Source: Chitinophagaceae bacterium
GTDB taxonomy: Bacteria > Bacteroidota > Bacteroidia > Chitinophagales > Chitinophagaceae
DNA: 64,000 nt
Direction: 5' to 3'
NCBI GenBank assembly: GCA_023957575.1
Contig: JAMLGU010000001.1
Location: 310,001 to 374,000 of the forward strand
The notes beneath the pieces were generated by a model. It was given only the letters and a program-made list of their open reading frames with translations. It ran no database searches and was not told the origin of the DNA. Within the stretch, counting starts at the first letter, position 1. Every line of letters begins with the position of its first letter. A program made the translations under genes and the position numbers. This document shows, one piece after another, positions 37,761 through 45,884 of this stretch.

Positions 37761-40016
37761 CTATAAATCCTCATCTCCTGTTTCTTTTTTATAGGCTTTT
37801 ATAAAAATGGCACCAAGGTTTTTATAGGGAGGAATGTAGTCCTCAAACCCTGCCACATTTGCCCTTTGCTTGAATTCTTTCCAAAAGGGAATCCAATCTA
37901 TATCTTTTCCGGTACGCAGTTTTTCGGTCAGCAACGAAAAGAAAGGTTTGTTTACTGAAGTTTTTCCAATTTGTTTTGAAGCAATGATGTGTGCATCGTC
38001 ACATTTTTTCAAAATAGAATCTATCAGGTTAAAACCGCCGCAGGAACCCATAAATACAATTTTTGAGCTATTGGCCATGTAATCTATTGTAGAATTGGCA
38101 TAGTAACTATGCCCTCGATGAATGGTAACTGAAGGTTGCAGGTTGTTTTTTTCCAAATAAGCGCCCAACGCTCTTTGCGCTTCGTCGTCCAAGCCTTTGT
38201 TTTCATCCAAAGCCCTGTTGGCATAAATAGATACCGGTTTGCCTTTGATTGATTTAATGACCACCCATAACTTGCTGGTATTGTCCACCTTCCAGTTGCC
38301 GCCGCCAAACATGTTTACAAATCCGTTAAATATATTACGCCCGTCCTGATCTCCATAAAAGAAAACCTGAACTACTACTTCGCCTTTTTCATTTGTAAGG
38401 TCCGAATAGGGTATGTTATAAACCGGAGGCACGCCTAGATCTTTGGTAAGGTTTATTTTATTGGCAGAATCGGCAGATAAAAATAATTTATACAAAATAT
38501 TGTAAATAGCTACACCTCTTTTATTGAACTGGACTACATTTCTGTCAAGGTTCTTTTTAACATTATCCAACATATCAGTTGCCAGAGAAGGCAGTGTTTC
38601 ATACAGGCTGGCATAAGAGTCGGCTACATCCACGCCGTCTTCGAGTCCCGGTGATTTTTCGAGATAACCCACAAAAGAACGCATCAGGTCTTCTGCATCG
38701 GCTTTATTGCCAAATGAACCCAAAAAATTTTTCAGTTTATTATATGCTGCTGCCTGACTGATAAATTTTCTATAATGGTCAAAATTTACTTTTTTCAGTA
38801 ATTCGTCGCCCTTATTTTTAGCCTTCCCCATCATAATATCGTAAGCGCCGGTATAGCTACTGGTGTAAATCAGCCCATCCGTAAGCACCACCACATAATA
38901 TATTTCTTCGGCAGTGAGTGGTTTGAGGCAGGCAAATCTGATGGATGGCCCTGAATTGTGCAGCCCGTTCATCTTGGCAACAAATTCGTCTTTGGCCTTC
39001 ATTTCCATTCGTTTTTTAAGCTCCTTCATTCCCACGGCCGTATCGCCATTCAATGCTCTTGCGGCATATTCAATTTGTGTTTTTACAAGGAGGCTGAAGT
39101 ATTTTGCAGGATCATCTTTTACAGCGTCAATTGCTTTGGTTGTAAGTTTTCCGTTTACGATATTATCCAAAAAAGGGAAATAATATTGGCCGTTTTTATT
39201 ATCGTCTCTTGCCAGCCCTACGATGGTGGCAACCAGCCGGTCATCTTCAATATTCTGAATACGATAACTGAGTTTGTTATTTGCCTGAGCATAATCATAC
39301 AAAGACTGTGGGGCTTTGCGTGCCACCAACTTTATCAGGCTGTCTGCAAAAGGCGCATCGGGGTAGTTTTTGAGCATTCCCATCGTTTTCTCGGGAAATC
39401 GTTGGCTCACGCTCAAGGTTAATAATTTCAGTACATCATCATAGCCCGGATTTTCCTTAAATATTTTGGACATCAAGGCAGTATTTGCCACATCGTAGGG
39501 AAGATATTCTATCAGGGGAGCCAAAGGTTGCTGCTGCGCGTTTGCTTCTATCAGTTTTTTGTAGGTAAAAATTATTTGAGGCAGGTAAGAAGCCTCTATT
39601 TCTTTCTTTTTCCATCCGGTTTTGACAAACTTTAAAATATCAATAAGCCCGGTCAGATAATAAATTTTTTCTCGGCCCGAAAGATTTTTGTTGGTTTCAA
39701 TTTCATATTGCAACCGGTCCACTTTTCTAATTACCGCATCTGTAATTGATTCGTTAATACGTTGATCTTCATAAATAGTTAAAAATGAATCCTTTATGCC
39801 ATCGCTTTTCAGTAACAACAGTTGTTCCTTATCTAAGTTTTCATGCAAAATTCTACGGTTGACATCAATATTATATGGAGGAATAACATCTGATGGCTGC
39901 TGCAAGGTTACTTCTTTTTTCTTTTTTTTGGACCGACGTTGCGCCTTTGCCTGTAAAGAAAAAAGCAATAAAAAAACAAAAGGAATCAGTGGTAATATTG
40001 TTCTTTTTTTAAGCAT
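37761..40016 (-). CDS. Large exported protein of unknown function, possible caspase/CHAT-like C-terminal domain
   Basis: It has 751 residues from this start, with a signal peptide ending near QAKAQ followed by a basic RRSKKKKK stretch. The body (~60-530) is mostly helical and not recognised. The C-terminal ~200 residues alternate strands and helices. They contain VTIHRGHSYYA and, ~20 residues later, KIVFMGSCGGF, the spacing and context of the His and Cys of clan CD peptidases (caspase, gingipain, CHAT). That assignment is my inference, not a database hit. A start 14 codons upstream is possible but leaves the signal peptide internal. It has no operon partner. Confidence 0.6.
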   Translation of the reverse strand: MLKKRTILPLIPFVFLLLFSLQAKAQRRSKKKKKEVTLQQPSDVIPPYNIDVNRRILHENLDKEQLLLLKSDGIKDSFLTIYEDQRINESITDAVIRKVDRLQYEIETNKNLSGREKIYYLTGLIDILKFVKTGWKKKEIEASYLPQIIFTYKKLIEANAQQQPLAPLIEYLPYDVANTALMSKIFKENPGYDDVLKLLTLSVSQRFPEKTMGMLKNYPDAPFADSLIKLVARKAPQSLYDYAQANNKLSYRIQNIEDDRLVATIVGLARDDNKNGQYYFPFLDNIVNGKLTTKAIDAVKDDPAKYFSLLVKTQIEYAARALNGDTAVGMKELKKRMEMKAKDEFVAKMNGLHNSGPSIRFACLKPLTAEEIYYVVVLTDGLIYTSSYTGAYDIMMGKAKNKGDELLKKVNFDHYRKFISQAAAYNKLKNFLGSFGNKADAEDLMRSFVGYLEKSPGLEDGVDVADSYASLYETLPSLATDMLDNVKKNLDRNVVQFNKRGVAIYNILYKLFLSADSANKINLTKDLGVPPVYNIPYSDLTNEKGEVVVQVFFYGDQDGRNIFNGFVNMFGGGNWKVDNTSKLWVVIKSIKGKPVSIYANRALDENKGLDDEAQRALGAYLEKNNLQPSVTIHRGHSYYANSTIDYMANSSKIVFMGSCGGFNLIDSILKKCDDAHIIASKQIGKTSVNKPFFSLLTEKLRTGKDIDWIPFWKEFKQRANVAGFEDYIPPYKNLGAIFIKAYKKETGDEDL

Positions 40017-40262
40017 AAAGTTCTCCTGTTTAACAATACGTTTGTACGGATTTGACATTTAATTAAGCAATAATCAAGCCACAATAGCGGATGATTTTTG
40101 ATTTAAAGATAATGAATTCAGAAATTAGAACATATTATTCGAAATTATTGCAAGTTATTATCAACTGAAAAACCGGTAATCATGTCAATAGCAATATGGA
40201 AAACAAGTACATTATTTCAATTTCATCGAAATTACCATTAGGTTTGCTTAAATTTTTCATAA

Positions 40263-40937
40263 ATGCAGCAAAATGGATTTAGGATATTAATTGCAGATGA
40301 CGAACCGGATATTCTGGAAATTTTATCCTATAATTTGGAGAATGAAGGCTATCAGGTAATTACTGCATCTGATGGCAATGAAGCCATAGAAAAAGCTGAA
40401 AAATACCGGCCACATCTCATTATTCTGGACATGATGATGCCCGGCAAATCAGGTGTGCAGGTGTGTCGTATCCTGCGTGGCAAAGAAGCATTTAATGATA
40501 CGCTGATAATGTTTCTTACTGCGTTGAATGATGAGTTTACACAAGTGCGCGGCCTTGAAAGCGGCGCTGATGATTATGTAAGCAAACCGATTAGCCCAAA
40601 AGTGCTATTGAGTAAAGTGAGCGCTTTGCTAAGAAGAGTTCGTAAAGAAAATAAGGGTATCATTAAAGCAGGCGCCATTACCATTGACCCTGAAAAATAT
40701 ATTGTAATTGCCAATGACAAAGAAGTTGTGCTGGCAAAAAAGGAGTTTGAACTGCTTTATTTGTTAGCCATTAAACCTGGAAGAGTTTTTTTGCGAAATG
40801 AGATTTTGAGCGCTATTTGGGGTAATGATGTGATAGTAGGAGACAGAACTATTGATGTACACATCAGAAAAATAAGACAAAAATTAGATATTGATTGTAT
40901 TACCACCGTGAAAGGAGTGGGATACAAGTTTGAATAA
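40263..40937 (+). CDS. OmpR/PhoB-type response regulator
   Basis: The receiver domain (~7-120) has the acidic pair DD at 12-13, the phospho-acceptor Asp56 in LIILDMMMPGKSG and the conserved Lys in VSKPISPK. A winged-helix DNA-binding domain (~130-224) ends VKGVGYKFE. A histidine kinase gene follows 51 bp later on the same strand. The pair resembles PhoB/PhoR, but the signal is not identified by neighbours. Confidence 0.93.
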   Translation: MQQNGFRILIADDEPDILEILSYNLENEGYQVITASDGNEAIEKAEKYRPHLIILDMMMPGKSGVQVCRILRGKEAFNDTLIMFLTALNDEFTQVRGLESGADDYVSKPISPKVLLSKVSALLRRVRKENKGIIKAGAITIDPEKYIVIANDKEVVLAKKEFELLYLLAIKPGRVFLRNEILSAIWGNDVIVGDRTIDVHIRKIRQKLDIDCITTVKGVGYKFE

Positions 40938-40988
40938 TAAAATGTTGATTTAAAAGATATTACATCCCTTTGCTTTTTTAATTTCATT

Positions 40989-42041
40989 ATGTTTGATGCC
41001 AAAAATTTATCTTCCCGCAGATTATCCATTTATACAGCCATAGCGCTGGCCATTCCGGTAGGCCTTATTTTTTATATTGCCGAAGGAAGGAAATGGCTGG
41101 CGATCGGTATATTTGTAACTGTGCTGCTGATGGCCTATTTTCTATTTTTATTTGTTTTGGAAAGATTTATTTACAGAAAAATAAAGCCGATTTACAAACT
41201 GATTTACAAAACAAAAGCCACCAAAAAAGAAGAAACCTACTACAAATATATTCTGCCGGCAAAGAGCATCAGCGAAGTGGCCGAAGACGTGGAAGCCTGG
41301 GCCGAAGAAAACAGGCTGGAAATGGAATTGCTGAAGGCAAACGAACAATACCGGCGCGAATTTTTGCAAAACCTGTCGCATGAGTTTAAAACGCCGGTTT
41401 TTAGTATTTTAAGCTATGTGGAAACGTTATTGAATACACAAAATGACGACCCCGCAATCAGGAAAAAATTTTTGGAAAAGACATCCAAAAATGTACAACG
41501 GCTGGCAGGTATGCTCAATGATCTGGATGAAATATCCAAACTGGAACGTGGCGAACTAAAGTTGAAGAAATCCAATTTTGTAATTCAGGAATTATTAAGA
41601 GAGTGTCAGGAGAGTATTGCCATCAAAACAGAGCCGCTTCGGATAAAAACAGGCATCAAAAAAGGTTGTGAAGCGCCAATAGTTGTGAATGCCGACAAAG
41701 AAAAAATAAGGCAGGTATTGCTCAATCTTTTTGAGAATGCTATAAAGTACGGCAAGAAAAACGGCTCTATCAAAGTGGGAGTATATGCAACCGATGATAA
41801 ACGCATATTGGTAGAAATCAGTGATGATGGAGTTGGAATTTCTTCAAAATCGCTTCCCCGCATTTTCGAAAGATTTTACAGAACCGAAGCAGGGCGTAAT
41901 CTTGAAGCTGCCGGTAGCGGTCTGGGGCTGGCCATTTGCAAACACATTATTGAAGCACACCACCAGACGATACATATCCGCAGTACCGAGAATGTAGGCA
42001 CCACTATTGGATTTACATTGGATGCGAGGAAAGACGGGTAG
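40989..42041 (+). CDS. PhoR-like sensor histidine kinase
   Basis: Two N-terminal membrane helices (~13-31 and ~36-57) with only a few residues between them leave almost no periplasmic sensor, so the signal is probably sensed in or under the membrane. A coiled linker leads to the HisKA domain with His131 in NLSHEFKTP, then the HATPase domain with N box (LFENAIKYG), ISDDGVGI and GSGLGLAICKHI. It should phosphorylate the response regulator encoded just upstream. Confidence 0.93.
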   Translation: MFDAKNLSSRRLSIYTAIALAIPVGLIFYIAEGRKWLAIGIFVTVLLMAYFLFLFVLERFIYRKIKPIYKLIYKTKATKKEETYYKYILPAKSISEVAEDVEAWAEENRLEMELLKANEQYRREFLQNLSHEFKTPVFSILSYVETLLNTQNDDPAIRKKFLEKTSKNVQRLAGMLNDLDEISKLERGELKLKKSNFVIQELLRECQESIAIKTEPLRIKTGIKKGCEAPIVVNADKEKIRQVLLNLFENAIKYGKKNGSIKVGVYATDDKRILVEISDDGVGISSKSLPRIFERFYRTEAGRNLEAAGSGLGLAICKHIIEAHHQTIHIRSTENVGTTIGFTLDARKDG

Positions 42042-42054
42042 CTGCTCCAAATGC

Positions 42055-42086
42055 AAAAGGCACCAACCATTGTCAGCGCCTTTTTT
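42055..42086 (+). terminator. Weak terminator after the histidine kinase
   Basis: AAAAGGC (42055-42061) pairs with GCCTTTT (42078-42084), followed by Ts, with a 16-nt loop. It can also serve the converging DUF2249 gene. The stem is short. Confidence 0.45.
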
Positions 42087-42103
42087 ATTGATTGATTGTC
42101 AAA

Positions 42104-42865
42104 CTATGCCTCTGCTTTTGTTTTCACCACTCTCACTTTCCATACTTCCGGCCCTTTTTCGATATATTCCCATCTGAAAGGCTCTTTGCTTTCTGCTTCC
42201 ATCTGGTAGTATAATGGTTTGGGGTCATGATCATTTATAAACTCAAACGCTTCACCGGGTTTGATATCGGCAAATGCTTTGTAAAACATTTCGTGCCTTT
42301 CAGTAGGCGGGTAAGGTCTGATATCAAATTCGTTAACCACAGAAAAACCTGTGTCACCCAATCCGCTGTTGTCTTTCTTGGTGATATGCACCACATACTC
42401 ATCAGCTTCCTTCTTTTTATAAATCCAGGAATGTTTGCCTTCAAATTTCATAATGAAGATGTGATGAATTTCTACAGGGTCTTCTTTGGCAATCAGCTCC
42501 ATTGTAGTGTCTTCCTCCATCATGCCATATCTGTGAAACACCACCTGTTTCCAGTCTTTTGCTTCTACTTTTCTGAGGTCAATAAGCGTAGATATATCGG
42601 TAAACTCCCTGCCCTGCGACTCTTCCAGACGGGTTACTTTTACCTTCCATTCTCTGCCGCCACGATTCAGATACTCCCAGCCTACCACATCGCCATATAT
42701 CGAGCGAAACTCATAAAACAATGGCAGTGGATCATGGTCGTTGATGAACACAAAACTGTCCTTTACCGGCAGTTCTTTAAATAATCTTATCAGCAGTTCA
42801 TGCCTTTGAATGGGAATCAGCACTCTTACATCTAATTCTCCGTTTTCATTCTTTTCTAAATTCAT
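42104..42865 (-). CDS. Protein with two or three DUF2249 domains
   Basis: Residues ~15-77 and ~188-250 are clear DUF2249 modules, both with the (F)INDHDPxPL(F/Y)Y block and a WEY...G...W(K)V strand pair. The middle (~95-160) has the same rhythm (VVFHRYGMM, KEDPVEI, SWIYKK) but has lost the HDPKP core, so it looks like a degenerate third copy. The family is small, cytosolic and often sits with RIC/ScdA and nitric-oxide genes; its chemistry is unknown. It is the last gene of a six-gene operon, 43 bp after the Rrf2 gene. Confidence 0.82.
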   Translation of the reverse strand: MNLEKNENGELDVRVLIPIQRHELLIRLFKELPVKDSFVFINDHDPLPLFYEFRSIYGDVVGWEYLNRGGREWKVKVTRLEESQGREFTDISTLIDLRKVEAKDWKQVVFHRYGMMEEDTTMELIAKEDPVEIHHIFIMKFEGKHSWIYKKKEADEYVVHITKKDNSGLGDTGFSVVNEFDIRPYPPTERHEMFYKAFADIKPGEAFEFINDHDPKPLYYQMEAESKEPFRWEYIEKGPEVWKVRVVKTKAEA

Positions 42866-42908
42866 TTTTTGGGGTTTAATATTTTTTATTTAAACAAAAA
42901 TAATTGAG

Positions 42909-43340
42909 TTAATCCATTAAAAAGGCCTGCCCGTGCGTAACCGTATCACAGAGGTCTTTTACTTTTTTGCCTTTAAAAATCTTTTCAATTAATTCTCTGG
43001 CCACTTTATATTCATTATGAATGGGGCAGGGGTGTGTCTCCGAACACTTGCTCAATCCTAAGCCGCACTCCTTGAAAATCCTTTTCCCTTCAATCGTTTC
43101 CACAATATTGGATATTGGCAGGTTTTGCTGTATATCGGTAAGATAAAACCCTCCTGTAGGCCCTTTCAGACTGTTGATGATTTTTTGTTTTACTAATAAT
43201 TGCAAGGTTTTCCCTACCGTGTGCTCACTGGCATTTATGTGCTCCGATATTTCTTTCAGCCCCGTTTTTTCACCTGACTCACTTTTGCACGAAAGGTAAA
43301 TAACGGCTTTGATGGCTGTTTTACAAGTATAACTTAACAT
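42909..43340 (-). CDS. Rrf2-family iron-sulfur regulator, NsrR-like
   Basis: The N-terminal winged helix (TGLKEISEHINASEHTVGKTLQLLV) and three cysteines at 92, 99 and 105 (ECGLGLSKCSETHPC) match cluster-binding Rrf2 repressors such as NsrR and IscR. Its place inside an operon with RIC, DUF2249 and NnrS-like genes favours an NO-sensing NsrR role over IscR. A 24-bp palindrome in the operon promoter is a candidate binding site. It lies 4 bp from the DUF59 gene. Confidence 0.85.
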   Translation of the reverse strand: MLSYTCKTAIKAVIYLSCKSESGEKTGLKEISEHINASEHTVGKTLQLLVKQKIINSLKGPTGGFYLTDIQQNLPISNIVETIEGKRIFKECGLGLSKCSETHPCPIHNEYKVARELIEKIFKGKKVKDLCDTVTHGQAFLMD

Positions 43341-43344
43341 AATA

Positions 43345-43674
43345 TTATTGGCCTAAAAACTCCCTTCCTTCGGGAGAAATTTTTGTGTAATCCCACGGCG
43401 GATCAAAAGTAAGTTCCACATTAATCCGCCACTCCGGAAACGCGTGGGTGAGTGATTGCGTTACATTACTCTGAATACTGTCGCCCATCGGGCAAAACTG
43501 AGTGGTCAGGGTCATGGCGGCATTGAGTTCTTTTTCTTCTTCCAGAAACTCTAATTGATATATCAGCCCCAGATCTACCACGTTCAGCCCTATCTCAGGA
43601 TCATAAACTTCGTAAAGTCCTTCCAATGCTTTTTCGCATTTTTCACTATCATTTGTTACTAAATGTATGCTCAT
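43345..43674 (-). CDS. MIP18/DUF59 (SufT/PaaD-like) metal-sulfur assembly protein
   Basis: This 109-residue protein has the family blocks VYDPEIGLNVVDLGLIY, TTQFCPMGD with the conserved Cys, and FDPPWDYTKIS. Such proteins assist Fe-S cluster assembly or delivery. In this operon it may help rebuild clusters damaged by NO. Its start overlaps the end of the membrane-protein gene by 4 bp (ATGA), implying coupled translation. Confidence 0.88.
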   Translation of the reverse strand: MSIHLVTNDSEKCEKALEGLYEVYDPEIGLNVVDLGLIYQLEFLEEEKELNAAMTLTTQFCPMGDSIQSNVTQSLTHAFPEWRINVELTFDPPWDYTKISPEGREFLGQ

Positions 43675-44957
43675 AATTTTTTAGGTTGATGCAAAAAAGT
43701 TTTAAAAGTATTTGCTACGTATAAAACTGAAGCTATAACTAACCCCACTGCACCTGCTTTTAATAAATAATTATTTAAAATGATAACGCCCACAATAAAA
43801 ACCAAAAATCCGAAAAGATAAGCAATCAGCATGGCATGATAAATTTTTTCGCTGAAGAGTTCTTTCGGAGCCGGTGTTTTACCTTTATAGGCTTTTTTGT
43901 GATACACTTTGTTCCACACGATGAAAGGAAGTGTTTTGAAAGTCATACCCAGAATAATGGCCGTAATCCACCCGAAGAATATACAAAAACCATAGAGCAA
44001 GGCAATATTCTGATGTTTACCTGATGGTAAAAATGCCAGGATGATGACTAATGCCAAAATGGGCAGAAGCATCTGTAATACAGAAAGCAGTGAGGTTTTC
44101 ATCTGTTCATCCACACTTTTTCTGATACGGACATCGTATGCTTTTTTGCAATGCAGGCCAAACAATATCACGCCGACCAGAATCAGCATAACAGAGAGGT
44201 AATAACTGGAAGTTGTTAACCCTAAGATTCTGAATAGCAAAAAGCTAATCAGACCTCCATTCACCAAACCAAAAATCATCCAGAGGTTTTTGTCATTGGT
44301 ATATTTGGAAATCAGAAACATCGGAATCAACCTGGAGCCTACACCCATCACCATCAGTAAAAACCAACCGATAATCCCTATATGGGCATGAATGGACAAA
44401 TACGATACGGAGTCTTTTGGAAGAATACTTTCGCTGAAATTGAACACCAGTAATAATCCGTAGAAAGTGGTGGTGAACAGCCATAAAGTTGCCGTTAAAA
44501 CAAACCACGAATGAATATTTCTGGTTTTGCTGCGGAATGAACTCCTGAAAACATTAATCAGATAAAAGATAATTGCCAGATTTACCAATATGGCGCCGAT
44601 TTGCAAAACCCATCCGGTATGAAATATATAGAACCCATAAATGAGTATGGGAATGCCAATGGCTGCAAATCCGAAGGTAAGATAAGCCAGTGTGTCGCTG
44701 CTCAACTTGCCCTCTATCATTACCGGTAATAACTGATGCGAAGCGCCAAAAATAATCATTGTACCCCAACCTAATGCCATAGTGTGGGTAATAGCAAGCG
44801 TATAAGGGTTAAAATAATGGGTTTCAGTCACGTCAGTATGTAACAATAGTAACCCGGCGCCTATCAAAAAAAAGATGGAGGCATAAAGATAAAACGGTAA
44901 AACAACTCTATAGTTGGTGGTTTGCTGCATTGCGCCACCAATACCCGGGCCAAACAT
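43671..44957 (-). CDS. NnrS / haem-copper oxidase subunit I-like membrane protein
   Basis: It has 428 residues with about twelve membrane helices. Two His-rich helix patterns stand out: ITHTMALGWGTMIIFGASHQLLP and IHAHIGIIGWFLLMVMGVGSRLIP (each read as a helix plus loop). Both resemble NnrS and the cytochrome-oxidase subunit I superfamily. The full set of oxidase Cu ligands is not evident, so respiration is unlikely; haem or NO handling in the inner membrane is inferred. It overlaps the DUF59 gene and lies 6 bp after the DUF1858/DUF2249 gene. Confidence 0.75.
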   Translation of the reverse strand: MFGPGIGGAMQQTTNYRVVLPFYLYASIFFLIGAGLLLLHTDVTETHYFNPYTLAITHTMALGWGTMIIFGASHQLLPVMIEGKLSSDTLAYLTFGFAAIGIPILIYGFYIFHTGWVLQIGAILVNLAIIFYLINVFRSSFRSKTRNIHSWFVLTATLWLFTTTFYGLLLVFNFSESILPKDSVSYLSIHAHIGIIGWFLLMVMGVGSRLIPMFLISKYTNDKNLWMIFGLVNGGLISFLLFRILGLTTSSYYLSVMLILVGVILFGLHCKKAYDVRIRKSVDEQMKTSLLSVLQMLLPILALVIILAFLPSGKHQNIALLYGFCIFFGWITAIILGMTFKTLPFIVWNKVYHKKAYKGKTPAPKELFSEKIYHAMLIAYLFGFLVFIVGVIILNNYLLKAGAVGLVIASVLYVANTFKTFLHQPKKL

Positions 44958-44963
44958 ATTTTT

Positions 44964-45791
44964 CTATTTATTTTTAAAAATCAGCAGATATACTTCATTA
45001 TCCTGCACTTCTTTTATCCTGTAATCGAAATTCCGTTCTTTCAGTTCTGTCAATAAAAACACGGGAATACGTTTGTGATGCACATATAATGCTTTATCCT
45101 CGGGCATGGATTCCAGCGCCTCCAGAATGGTCATCATCGGCATGGGCATTTCTAAGTGGCGCACATCTATTTCCTGAAGTTTGCCTTCGTAATGATTCAA
45201 CACCTGATCCCAGTCGCCCGAAGTGCCTTCTTCGGCCTCCAATTGTGTGCTGCTACCTGTATCTTTGTTTTGCCCGGTTTTGTAAAACCAGGTTTCCACC
45301 GTGTCTTTGTCTATATGTTTTACATAGGTTTCGAAGCCTTGCCTTTCAAGTAATTTAATCAGTGGCACCGGTTCAAACGAGTTGACTATCAATAGCACTT
45401 CATCAGGTTGCAAAGCTTTTACTTTTTGTTGAATCTGCTTTAGCGGGTCGCTGCCGGCTGCCAGTATCTCACGCACATCAAAATTGACTACCTGCTCTAA
45501 CTTTAAAGATTTGAGGTAATCCGGAATTGGCTTGTTTTCCGGCGTTTCTTCTGCTGCCAGAGGACGGTCATCCACCTCAAAACCCAGTGGCGCCAGCGCT
45601 CTGAAAAAATCTTCGGGTTTGCAACCCCCCATTTTTGAGGCCATAGCAATGGTTGCCCTGCCCGCTGCCAGTTTGCGAAGGATGGGATTCCGCAGCTTTT
45701 TGAAATCAGGACTCAGGGCTACAATCGTTTCAAGTGCATCGGGGTGATGCTTCAGAATGGTGCCTATTTTTGTCCTTTCGTTGATGACCAT
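44964..45791 (-). CDS. DUF1858 + two DUF2249-domain protein
   Basis: Residues ~3-60 are a DUF1858 helical domain (TKIGTILKHHPDALETIV, KMGGCKPEDFFRAL). Residues ~98-170 (VVNFDVREILAAGSDPLKQI, NSFEPVPLIKLLERQGF) and ~205-273 (LQEIDVRHLEMPMPMMTIL, HHKRIPVFLLTELKERNF) are DUF2249 modules of the DVR...PVPL type. They differ from the NDHDPKP type in the two other DUF2249 proteins of this operon. DUF1858 is often joined to hemerythrin or DUF2249 and is also like the ScdA N-terminal region. Confidence 0.82.
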   Translation of the reverse strand: MVINERTKIGTILKHHPDALETIVALSPDFKKLRNPILRKLAAGRATIAMASKMGGCKPEDFFRALAPLGFEVDDRPLAAEETPENKPIPDYLKSLKLEQVVNFDVREILAAGSDPLKQIQQKVKALQPDEVLLIVNSFEPVPLIKLLERQGFETYVKHIDKDTVETWFYKTGQNKDTGSSTQLEAEEGTSGDWDQVLNHYEGKLQEIDVRHLEMPMPMMTILEALESMPEDKALYVHHKRIPVFLLTELKERNFDYRIKEVQDNEVYLLIFKNK

Positions 45792-45884
45792 GTAAATTTT
45801 ATTTTCTTTGATTTTTTATAACAAGTACACAAACGCTGAAAAAATTCAGGTTTGTGTACTCGCTTTAAAAACTAAACTATAAAT

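Noticed and set aside
42104..42865. Three firm DUF2249 domains in this protein
   Set aside because: The middle copy has lost the HDPKP core, so only two are stated as clear.
43671..44957. Calling the membrane protein a true cytochrome c oxidase or NO reductase catalytic subunit
   Set aside because: The full set of His ligands for the haem-copper centre is not seen; NnrS-like is safer.
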